Source of the DNA: Aculops lycopersici
Lineage: Eukaryota; Arthropoda; Arachnida; Trombidiformes; Eriophyidae
Length of the DNA: 64,000 nucleotides
NCBI GenBank assembly: GCA_015350385.1
Contig: WNKI01000002.1
Coordinates: 7,143,987-7,207,986, forward strand
Reading direction: 5' to 3'
Numbering within the stretch: position 1 is the stretch's first letter; the number at the start of each line of letters is the position of its first letter. The notes under the pieces are model-generated. The model was not told the DNA's origin, ran no database searches, and saw only the letters and a program-made list of their open reading frames with translations. The translations under genes were made by a program, and so were the position numbers. Shown here piece after piece: positions 37,085-48,000 of this stretch.

Positions 37085-38988
37085 CTGGATGAGATTAAAA
37101 TCAATAATTTGACCAATTGATGATGTTTAGAAATTTATCAATTCGAAAAATACGATTTGTTTATTGTAAATGGACGTGATTAAAATGCTGGACAATGTTT
37201 TGTTTACAACAAACGCCGAGTATGTCCACGTTCAACTTTTTCGCTTCAGGGAAAAATACGGAGAAAAACACGTCAAATTTGCACGACGGCGGGAATCGTT
37301 TGCGCGCGGCACGCGGGATGTCGCGCAGCGCACCTTTCAACGAGTCTCGTCATCTGCCTCCGCTGCTGCGGCGGCGGCGGTTGAAGTTTTCTCGAGTGCA
37401 AACACGATGCAAACAGGGAAATTTTCCTGTTTCCATGATATCGCAATATTTGCGAACCGCCATGAGTCATGTTAATTGCAAAATATTTTACACTTTTTAA
37501 ATTGCATCCACCACAAGGATAGACAATTAATAATGCTCACAATCTAGAGCTAACTTAGAAAACTAGATGTGGTTACTTTTAATTGATCGATCCAACAAAA
37601 TAACCAAATAGCAATGAGCGTCCCCAACACGTCCCGATGAGTTTAGAGGCCGACACACGCTGCAGCTCATCTTTTGAGCTACAGCTATTCATGCATATTC
37701 CATAGATTTTCGAAGATACAAACGGTATTTCAAGATTTTTAGAGAAAGGGATTTTCTCGAGTGGTGAGAGAGTTGTTATCTATTGGTGAAAAAATGGGTC
37801 TAGAGGATGGAAAAACAGTAGCTATCGGCGACGATCGTCGCTATGTCATCTCTCTCCTATCCAATTGTTCGTATTTCTTTCCCTTTCACTGCAAATATCC
37901 AAGCGACTAGCCGCTTCACGCTCATCAATCATGATCCAGATGCCAAGAAAACGCGTCGTTTCCGTCGACTTGGCTCGTCTTCGTCGTCGTGTTAGCTGGA
38001 CGTGCGTTAGAGAGAAAGAGAAAAAGTCCAATTGTCGCGCGCTAGCTACTGCTCTTTCACTTCCTGTTCAGCCTCTTGATCGATTCGGAACACTAGATCC
38101 GGGTTGGCGTTGCCAAGTCATCGCCAGTTTGATTCGTCTTCCTCCTTCTCGGTTCGATTGTGGCGGCGCAAGTATAATGGCACCATTGGCTACTTCTGGT
38201 GCCGCCGCCACTCGACTCGCTGCTTCCGGTCTAAGGTTAATTCCAGCGACACACAGTTAGTCGAGCGGCTGGCTGCTTCCGTTACCAGGGTAAGTGTAGT
38301 GCTCATTGGTGGAATTTCCAAGCGAGAAGCAAGTTGAAATGCGCACCGAAGTTTCATTTTGAAGAGCCCGAGTTCCCAGAGATAGAGAGTGAAACTGGAG
38401 CTGAACTCGGCAAGCGTTAAGATGACGCAACGGAGCTCATGACCCGACGCTGAGTCGTCGTCTAAAACGATGACGACGTCGCCAGCGACGACGACTATGG
38501 AGAATGAGACGACGACGAGCTAGTCGAGTGTGAGATGTGATTGACTGAGTTTGTTTCCGCTCGATAAAATTGCATCTACTGGTGCATCTTGGTGCCTACA
38601 GTCACAACTTTGCTCGAAGAGACAAACGGAGACGACTAGGGAGAGATTTGATGGCATAGAAAATGAGAGAGATCAGTGATTCCAATGGGGAAGATTTCGA
38701 CGGTAAATGTGAGAGACAAAATGGATTTAATTGCAATTGGATTTGGAATTGTGGAAATGTCGCCACAGAAACAAAATCGATCGATTGCCTCTTAGAACTT
38801 GACTATATGCCGAGTAGATCCACGAAGCTTTGCTCTGATTTGGATTCGATCAATTGGGATGCTTTATGCTTAATATTATCTTCTTCACCATCATTGTCCT
38901 AGAATTAGCCTTTTGAGTGGCAAGCGGAAGTTGCTTCTGGTAAATCGCTCTAGTCCTAAGGAAATAGGATAACGCAATTGAGTGAGAG
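37085..38988. other. Upstream region of the Tho1/MOS11-like gene and intergenic DNA
   Basis: 37085 to about 37200 reads as intron on the - strand, ending in the acceptor at 37085. 37260-37400 is CpG-rich (CGGCGGG, GCGCGCGGCACGCGGG) and is the likely promoter region. A 22-base near-palindrome sits at 37411-37432. Further right, a + strand open frame at 38104-38289 ends at a GTAAGT donor; its identity is unclear. Trinucleotide CGT/GAC-rich DNA occurs at 38445-38520. Confidence 0.45.
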
Positions 38989-39386
38989 TTAAACTAATAA
39001 CATTCTTCTCATTCTCATCAGCATCATCGCTGCACTACCGCGAGCTAATAAACTGGCCATCGTTGCAATTTGTACTGGATATCCTCTAGTAAGTCCACCA
39101 GTGACAATTCCAAGTGGCACACTATAAGTCCAAATTGGCACACTAAAAGCAACAAGCGAAACAGCCGACGAGGATTGAGGCTGTGAGCCAATATCCTCGT
39201 CGTCCTGTCCATCGCCGCTATTTTCGCTCTCACTATAACCAGCTGCGTCCTCCTCGAGGTTCCATGACGTCACTTGCTGTTGGCCAAGCTGCTGATTGGC
39301 CAACCGCTGGTGCTGCTCCCATTGTCGCTGGGCGGCGGCCAACTTCCGGCGCTTCGCTACTTCCTGTTCGGCCAGTTGGTAGACTT
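38989..39386 (-). CDS. Beaten-path-like immunoglobulin protein, terminal exon
   Basis: Last exon of the - strand gene whose other exons are at 43407-45014 and 54407-54521. The acceptor GAGAATAG precedes AAGTC. Its first two bases complete a Glu codon with the last G of the previous exon, giving ININEE-EVYQLAEQEVAKRR across the junction. It encodes 131 residues: a charged Arg/Lys/Gln helix-like segment, an acidic stretch (EDAAGYSESENSGDGQDDED), then a long hydrophobic stretch (starting AVSLVAFSVPIWTYSVPL) ending in MRMRRMLLV and TAA. The hydrophobic end could be a membrane anchor or part of a GPI signal; the basic residues near the end make this uncertain. Exon membership is inferred from phase, order and composition, not homology. 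Confidence 0.55.
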
Positions 39387-42300
39387 CTATTCTCGGTGAG
39401 TCAGTAAGTGAGAGTTGAAGTGGTAAGTTCAGTTGGTTGGTTGGAGGTTAAGTGATTGGTTAGTATTTATTGATTTGGATTATATATATTTATTTATTTA
39501 ATTCCATTAATTGACTGCTGAGGATTCGAATTGATTCCCACCAAGCGGACGGCTCAATTTGTAGTCGCCCCGCAGCGCGTCTCCTTGTAGCCGACTGAGC
39601 CAGAAGCGAGTCAAGTGCTGGGTTTCTCCCTTGAGTTGCTGCAAACTGGTCCGTCACGTAGGCACTATGCCTCTCGACGGAAGTCTAATTGATTTTGATT
39701 ATGCTAATGGTCAGCAAATTGAAGAACCACTTGGCGCCCTTGGACGAGTCGAGCAATAGACCCATCCGCTTCCTCTACAGACGCCAATCTTGCAGCTGAT
39801 GAAAATTTCACTGGCATTTTCTCGACCTAACGGTTGAGACAGAAGCGAAAGAAGTTTCGATTTTGAGCGCAAGAATCTGTCGCAAAATGGCGACAGATTG
39901 AGCGCCACCCTCGCTTCCGGTTCGCAGAGTTGAGCGACTCAAACTGAACTTGAGTCTCGAGCTCAAATGCAAGTTGAATCGAGGGGAACTCGCTCATTCT
40001 ATAGCTTAACAGTGGGAGTTGCTCACTCACAGTTACGTAACCAGAACTGAGGACAAAATAAACGACCAGCCTAGTCGAGTAGTCGGGAGAGCAGCTGGCA
40101 GCAATAGAGACAAACAAGGCTTCGAGGCGAAGAGGAATCCAGAATCTAGTTTCGCCATTCCAAATGCCAGAATTAATATGCAAATCAGCGCAATTTGAGC
40201 GGCCACGGCATTGCAGTCGAAGCCACTTGTTTGTTCTCCTTCCTCTTTCCGTTGAGTTCTGCTCGCTTGCCAAAACCGGAAACTTGATGCTAGCCTCAAT
40301 TCAGTGAGAGTGAAATAGCGACTAGCGTAGCCCCAAACTTTTGGCTAGTTGAACAAATGGCAAGACCTAACCTGCAGACGCAATCAATTCATTGCGTCAG
40401 CAGAATGAATGCGCTAAATTGGAAGCCAACAAAAGGAGGAGATTGAGTTGATTTAATTGCGGCCAACCGGGAGGTTGGCGAAAATTTGGGGGCTGACAAA
40501 AGTAACGCTGCTCATCAGCATTTAGCATGAAGACGATGAGGACGAGGACGTTTTGAATGCCAACTCAGTCTCCTCTTTTGAAGTTGAGGTGGGATTTTGG
40601 AATTCCGAGCTGGGAAAAGGAAAAGGGGAAAGAGAAAGAGATAGAGATAGAGATAGAGAAAAAGCGAGAAAAAGCGTGGCCAAGACGACAAACGAGCGCC
40701 ATGAATTTAAATGAAGCCTCCAGTCCAACTTTACAAACTTTTATTTGTGTCTTTGGGGCGACCGCAACACACGCTTTTGCGTTGCTGAGCGCCCAGCGAT
40801 TAGAGGCGCCTAGTTGCGTTGAGTCGCTAGGCGCACAGTTTCATTCAACTTACACGGAAGTGGAAGACGAAGAGAAGCGTTAATGTTTTATCTACCAGAA
40901 GCAAAATAAAAGTGTGGAAAATTTGCCGCTAGCTTGAAAGTGTCATCGCTACCCTCGTCGCAACGTTACGTGATGCATGCTATTGAAAGCCGAAGCAGCA
41001 ACAACAAGAGGAAGAAAACGCTAATGACAAATTGAATGGACCGCTGGGCTCATTTTTGATCTAACGTTTAGTGGATTTTTATCATCTCATTTCATCTCAT
41101 CATTTTCCTAACGCCGCTCGCCTACGCCGCAGTCGTCGTCGTCCTATGAGATTTGAGCTGCCAAATTTGGTCGTTTGCTAAGTTATACAAGAGGAATATA
41201 AAGATAATTTTTCTCCTCTGAGCCTCGCAAAAGTAAGCGAGTTTTGGTTAATGGACGGCGCAGATTTCGTTGCGTTACCGAGGCGAGACGAGAGTACCGA
41301 CACGCCCTCTATGGAAATGAGTCCGATCGGTCGGCCGTTTGAATGCTCGGCCACGACACAAGTGCCGCGAGTTTCTGTATGAGGGATGAGCTTGCCACCC
41401 CGAGGTTAATAGAGCCATTTGTATGATTATAACGCGCAATACTCATTGCAAATCATCTCGTTTTGCTGCGACTCGACTGTAAGCTAGCCAAACGGAGATG
41501 TCGTAAGTTCAGTAGGCCGGCGCCTAATGCGAATGTAAATGGGAATTCAATTGCTCGTGGCCGTTTCCCGTCGCTTGTTGCCCGAGAGGAGAGACAGTCC
41601 AAGTTGCTAGTGTTTTGGTCTGTCTCTATGCCTGTCGGTCTGCGTGTCCTTCGCTGTGGTAAGTTGCTATTGGTGGTGGCCAACACACAGGAACAACTTT
41701 AGTCGCTGTTGAGAACCCATTACATAACAAGCTGTTAGTTGGGCGGCTAGAAAAGGGGGGAGACCCGCTCCAGATTGAGGGAACAACGGCGATGGCAGCG
41801 GCAGTGGTGGTGGCGACGGCTAAGCCAAATGTCTAAAATACAACCACCAAAGGAAGGGAGAAATCTCGACTTGCCGGCCACTTGCGGCCATAATTATATT
41901 CAATTTGGGGCCTGTCGAACCGGAAGCAGCCGGCCGGCTTGCGGGCCAGTAGCCTTTCTCACAGAGGACTGAAGCACAAAATGCTTGCCTAAGAGAGAAG
42001 GAGTGAGGTTGGCACGCTTACGCTCTTATCTGCAAGCTCTTATCGCAGACCTTCCATTTCGTTCCGTTCGAACCAACCGACTCTTGCTCAAGCGCTGGGC
42101 CACGCTCCGGGGCAAGAGGAAGAGACGCTTTACGCAATGCTACTCAAGTGGCCTCCTCTCTGGCAACTAGCCAGATAGCTAGCTGGTAGATGGAGGCTAA
42201 TGAGCGATCAGATCCATTGCCCTTGCCCGTTTCTCAGGAATTATTCCGCCACGCGCTCAAGTCAGTGGTTGGGCGACAAATCACGCCGACAACGACGATC

Positions 42301-43406
42301 GTTAGCCAAGGAAAGTGAGTCGCTCGCTCTAAATCCACCTAAGGTAAGAGAGAGAGAGACGCGGGGAAAATTCATGAGCAAGCCGTCGAGATTTACTAGC
42401 GCCAGGTGAGTTGGTTGCACCACCAACTTGCGATAGCAGTAGATGCACAAGAGATTGGCTCGAGCGACAAGCAAAAGTAGCTAGTGGGTAGTTGGATTTG
42501 CAGAGAGAAGGCAAAGATCAGACCGAATGAACGTTAATCTGCTGGCCGGATATTGACTGGCCGGCCAGGTGACCAATCAAGCATCTAATTAAATGTCGCG
42601 ACTTCCGCTCTGGTGTCTGCTCTTTTGGTTGAGCCTCGACCAAGAGTTCAGGTCATTGGGTTGCCTTTAGTTCGTGATCATTACGAATCGTAGCCGAGGA
42701 GCCAGTGAATCAAATCTAAAGCAAACTTGGTCCATTCGAGTCGAGACTAGAGTCAGTCAGTTTAGTCTCCTCAATCCCTTGGATGGCGAGTGGAAGTTAG
42801 CCGACGGGTGGCCACACAGCAAATTGAATGAGCCAAACTGATCATATCAGCTGGACAAACTGACCAACACCAGGGATAGTGGTGGTAGTCGCAGTAGCTA
42901 GAGCAAACTCTGATCATCAACTATGATCTGGAAACTCCAATTTGGTGCAAGTCTAGTTGGCTAGCCAGTTGAATTGAGCAAAGTCGCTTGACGCTCGCCA
43001 AGCAACTTGCAAGTTGCAAGCCCAGCAGCCTAGTTATTAGTTTGCTGTCGGCCGCTACTAACTCTACTGGCCAACGGTTGTGTATCAGGAAGTTAAGCTC
43101 CCCTCGCTACGTGCCTATGGATAAATTATCTGCAGACTTATGAATTTGCCGTGGTGCACTGAGCCAGAGGAACCAGTGGGCCTCTCGGCCACTCGAGCCA
43201 CGTGGCTTTGGTTCAAATGGAGCGACTTGGTTGCTGACAAAATGTCAGCCAGAAACGACGACTACGACGATGGAGACGAAAAAAGAGACAGAATGAGCTG
43301 ACATCACCGAACCTTCGGTAGGTGAATTGACTTGAAAGGGGGAGAAGAAAGATGGCAGCCGAGAGGGGGGGCGGAAAAATCTGAAAAAGGGAAACAGGAA
43401 ACTTAC
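39387..43406 (-). other. Intron of the beat-like gene (4.0 kb)
   Basis: Runs from donor GTAAGT (plus-strand 43401-43406) to acceptor TAG at 39387-39389. Upstream of the acceptor are ACTTAACC and TACTGAC as branch candidates. It contains an AGAGAT tract near 40629-40658 and a 16-bp perfect palindrome at 43002-43017. No nested gene is convincing. Confidence 0.5.
43002..43017. repeat. Perfect 16-bp palindrome
   Basis: GCAACTTGCAAGTTGC is its own reverse complement. It lies in a beat-like gene intron, about 390 bases beyond the donor of the main exon. Confidence 0.85.
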
Positions 43407-45014
43407 CCTCTTCGTTGATGTTGATTCGCTTGCGCGACTCAAACTCGGTGCCTGTGATTTCCAAGTGGCACTCGAAGGACATGCGCTGGTTTCGCTTATA
43501 AGTGAGCACAGTGTTTGCCGATGATGAGCTCGTCAGGTAATTTGGAGGTGGCGGGGGCGGAAGTAGTGATGTCGTCATGGGATTTGGCTGCGAGCTGCGC
43601 GGCCCAACTCCAGCCAGCGGACCGCCGCCACCCAACACTGGCGTCATCATTGAGCTTGGCGCCTCTAGGCTCACATTTAGTGCGACCGTTGCGCTGAGTG
43701 TAACATCGAATAAAGTGATCATGCTTCCGCTTTCACTTCCGGCGGATGTTCCCAGTTGATTCTCGCCGTAATAATCTAGCATGTTTACTTGGTATGGTCT
43801 CACGTGCACGGTACTCGACTCGTGCAAATACTGAGCTATGGACTCGGAGTCTCGCTTCACCAATAACATCATCACAGGTCTTGGCGTCACTTGGCTCGCG
43901 TGGCAGGTAAAGTGGTGCAATTGGATCATGTGCTTGGGCCTCAGCGAGTCCATTTTCTTGGCTTGTTGCTTTGACTTGCCACTAACACTGCCGCTGCTGC
44001 TGCTGCTGCTGCTGCTTATACTAGCTTGGCGCTGAGCAAGGATCCAATTGGCAATGGGATGCACGGAACTCTCACTGACCACCTGTCGCCTTCTCCTCCG
44101 TCTACCTGTGGCTGGCCGCCTTGTTATTGGCCGACCGTCGTGAGTGTAGACCACCTTTGTATTGGATAAACCACTATCAGCACCCAGGTCATTATTACTA
44201 TTATTATTAGTGTAGCCATTGGCGCTTGACGTAAGCAAGGTGGGCGGCGCCATTGTGTTGCCCATCACAATTCCATTGTTTGGCGGGCGCACAACCGCCG
44301 CGTTGCTGGCGTATCCTTTAAACTGCGTTGGGCTTGCCTTTTGGTTGGCCTGATACTGTTGATGTTGCGAGGTTCCTGCAGGACCGCCAAGTTGCGGTCC
44401 CGCCACTAAAGGATCCGTGCGAAGTCGGCTTTGCAGCGGCGTTGGTGGCGTAAAAGTAAGCTGATGTTGTTGCGCAACAACATTGAACGCCGATTGAGCA
44501 GGTGGTCCCATCAACATCATGCTCGACTGGGGCGGCGGCGGGTAAATTTTGTGCTCAAAGGTAAACTGTTTAGGTGGCTGGTACATGACCAAACTTGATT
44601 GGCGAGAATCTTGTCCATCGAAGGAGCTAACGACGCAAGTGTAGGCACCTGTGAGATTCATTGATAGTCGTCTAATCAGCAGCGACCTGTACCTTTTCAT
44701 TGGATCATGGGGATCTGAAACGAATGTCATATTAACAAGTGGCTTTATCCAATCGGCAAAGTAGCGACTTCCCAACTCAGGAAGCCATTGGTAGAATGGT
44801 TCAGATTCCTTATTTTTGAACCACCTAATGGAGAGGCGCTCGTCTTTTTCCGGCTGATAGTCGTAGTCGCAATCGAATAGGATTGGTTTGGTCAGATCCT
44901 GTTGCTGCTGCTGCAGTAAATGCGATCCATTGCTTCCAATGCCATTGGAGCTTTGTATGGTTTGCAGTGTGATTGGCACAAAGGGAGGTACGCGGAAGTT
45001 GGTTATGTGTAAAG
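43407..45014 (-). CDS. Beaten-path-like immunoglobulin-domain protein, main exon (Ig1, linker, Ig2)
   Basis: Beat proteins are secreted or membrane-anchored ligands and receptors used in axon guidance and synapse choice, typically with two Ig domains. In the assembled 706-residue protein this exon supplies residues 39-574. It opens with ALHITNFRVPPFV. Ig1 has Cys87 (FDCDYD), Trp103 (IRWFKN, followed by FYQW) and Cys165 (LTGAYTC). The CDYD-W-FYxW pattern is characteristic of the Beat family. A linker of about 200 residues, rich in Gln, Pro, Asn and Ser and carrying RRRRRR at 343-348, separates it from a divergent Ig2 (Cys409 in FTCHA, Cys554 in FECHLEI). The exon starts after acceptor CTATCAG, with a perfect TACTAAC branch site about 60 bases upstream, and ends at G|GTAAGT in phase 1. 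The frame runs upstream past the GTG at 44979, so that is not the start. Normal Beat proteins are 250-450 residues. Confidence 0.72.
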
Positions 45015-48000
45015 CTGATAGATCGTTGGTTTGTTGGGCGAAATGATGCGTTCGTTGTTGAGGTAGAGGAGGTTAGTATTTGTGCGGGGCATTAAGCTTT
45101 TGTGGATTTAGTGATATTGTGGTTTAATTTGATTCCAAGCTTGGTTTACAAATTACCTGGTAGGTGGTTATTTGTGGTAAAAGTGGACGAGAATAAAGGA
45201 GAATGGAAGAGAGTAGAATGAAAGAGTAGGAGAACAATAACCAATCTGCTGGCGACAACCTGCTGCTCATTAGTCTGGCCTCAACGGAAGCGCATCGGCC
45301 AACAACAATGTGGCAAGCTAGCGAGATAAGATCTTTTCTCGCATTCAATTTGTGCGCCAGCAAATGCAGCGCCCATTCTGCTCGCTCTCCTCTGCCCGCC
45401 AGGTAAGCTGATTAATCTTGACGCGGCGGGCAGTGAGTGAGCTAGTTAGGCTTACTTTCACCACCAACGCCAACGCCAACGCCACCGCTACTGACGACGA
45501 CGACCATCGGCACAATAATGTAACGATAATAATATTCATGCAAGAAACTCGGTGGCCGGTGAATATATGCGTTAACATTTTGCCTCTGTCTCTGTCCATT
45601 GTGGTGCCACTACTACTAATACTACTGCCACCACCAATGCAACTACAACTGCTGCTCATTCGAATGCAATCAAGTGTGATGTGTAACTTCATTCACTGGC
45701 TTTGCATTTGTTTGATACCTCAGTCGTAGTCTCACTTTCTTCGCTCGCCCGGCGACGTCTTTACTTTGACTCACCAAGAGGGAGAGAGAGACCCACCGAA
45801 TTTGCACTCTTGGCTCAGACTGCGAGACTCACTTTGATGAAATGAAACCGGATGTAAGCGGCAAAGAGACTAGACTTCTTTACTCACTGAGCTTCTTGGA
45901 GGTGGGGAGTCGGCGAGCGCATAGCGACTCGGTGGCCATGTAGCGGCTGGTTGAACGCACGAGGGACTTGTGATTTTATATAAGCGTGTATTTGCTCAGC
46001 TGATTTCTAGTCACATGGTGATCAGCTAGTGTGACTTAAAGCCCGAGAATCTCCATCCCTCTTTCTCATTTGCTTGCTCTTCACGTTCTCCTTTGTGGCG
46101 CTTCTCTATCTCTAGCTCCCACTCTACTCTTTCCTTTAAGTTTTTCCAGCTTCCGCTATCGGCGCAACCACCGCAACCACTGCCGCCGTCACTACTTCCA
46201 TTGCCAGCGACACCATTGCAGTTTCCGGAAACTAGCTCCTTCTCTTTCAAGAGGCTCATAATATCTCGCAAGTTGGTTCAAATCGATCGATTTGCTAGCT
46301 CTTGCTAGTCGCTCAGTTATTACCCAAATCTGGCCTAATGTTTTCTCTCTCTCTCTCTCTTGTTCCACACTCGAGAGCCGAGCCTTTAGATAGACAAGTT
46401 GGTAACTCATACCCGGCAAGACGAACACAGGTAGCTGGCTAGCTAATTTGCACATTCCACTCTCTCTCTCTCTCTCTCTCTCAGGTGAGCTCTCTCCCTC
46501 CTTTTCTTTGCAATCCTCGAGGGGTTCACTTGGAGGAAATAAAAAGAGAGCAGAGGTAGACGAGCAAAGTGCAGGGGCTAGTTGTAGGTGCACCAACGAC
46601 GACGTCCATGTTGTGTGATGAATCATTGCAGATAACAACGAAGAGCAGTCACTTTGGTGTCCCCCTCTTTTTCGGGCGCCCCACAAACAAAAAGCCTGGC
46701 CTTCTTGTCGGCCTCGTGGGCAACCGGGAGACAGAGGGGGCAAAAAACACACTGTGTTTCGCAGTCAGTTGCCAGTCAGTCAGCTAGTTTGCCGTGGACA
46801 TAGTAATAAAAGTCGAGATGAGATAGCTAATGTGTTTTGGTTAGGTTCAGTAGCATGGGGTTGCAAAAGAGCTCTTTGGCTGGTGGCAACGGCCATAGCG
46901 GCTCCCTAAAGCTAGCGAGTTTTCCTTATACTTTCATTCATCATTCACCAGTCGCTAGCCAGTAAACTGCAGCTAGCTACTCTCTCAGCCGTGTGCTGGC
47001 CACTTGCAGTGCAACTACCTACACCACCACTGGCCAGCAAAATCCCCGAGGCGCCACATCCGGTGACTGCTGGGGTAATCCATTGTTGCTCGCCGGCTAG
47101 CTCGCTCGCTCGCTTCTAAGTTTCGACCCACCAACCAGATGGAAGGCGCTCCAGTTTCAGGTGGTTTGTTGCAGAACTTGCCAACGCGACCCGCTTGCGG
47201 TGGTAATAAGTCATAATAAGCCAGCGAGTAACCGGCAACTCGGCGCCACTACAACCAACGGCGTCCGCTTACGCGTATAATTGTTATTCATTGCCAAGCG
47301 TCGTCCAGCTAGCTGGCGATCTAGCCCAGCGACTAGCTCGCCACGTGCTGTCATCATGAGAGAACTGGTTAACTAAACAATTGCAATGGAGAGACAACAG
47401 TAAAAACAGTAACCACCAACACGATGATGACAAAACTCGCGCGCGCATACCCAAGTTTTGCTGGCTAATGGTAGCTGGGCTAAACATCATTTTTCATCGC
47501 TACTATCAAGTTTAGTGTTGTCTTGCCACTGCTTTTGCTAGCCGAGTTGGCGGGATACTAAAAACAAACAAACAAACGGGCACACAAAGGCCATTGTGTT
47601 TAATTTTCGCGCCTTGAAACTCTCGATGCTGTTGCTGCTCATGGGCAACGGACTGAGTAGCTCGTTTAGCATGGCAATCCGAGCAATGGGGTCCAACTCG
47701 TGCCAGCTCACCTCGTCGAGCAACGGACTTTACTGTTTACTGCTTAACACTTGGATGCGCTCGTCAATCGTCGCGCAGGCCGTCGCTTTTGCAGGTTAGT
47801 CTGGCGGAGGTCGTGGCTGAAGTGGCAATCGCATCATTAACAGCAGCAGCAGAAGCGGCTATAGCAACACTAACCTGCCCATCGTAAATAGGCCAATAGA
47901 CTCAAGCACTTCAATGCTCTTGAGCTTGAAGTTGAGGTTGCGGCCAGACGACGACGACGACTAGTCGCTTAACTCAGAATGTTTATCGAGTGGATGGTGT

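Noticed and set aside
46192..46752. 186-codon minus-strand frame
   Set aside because: Contains translated GA/CT microsatellites (RERERE) and no domain.
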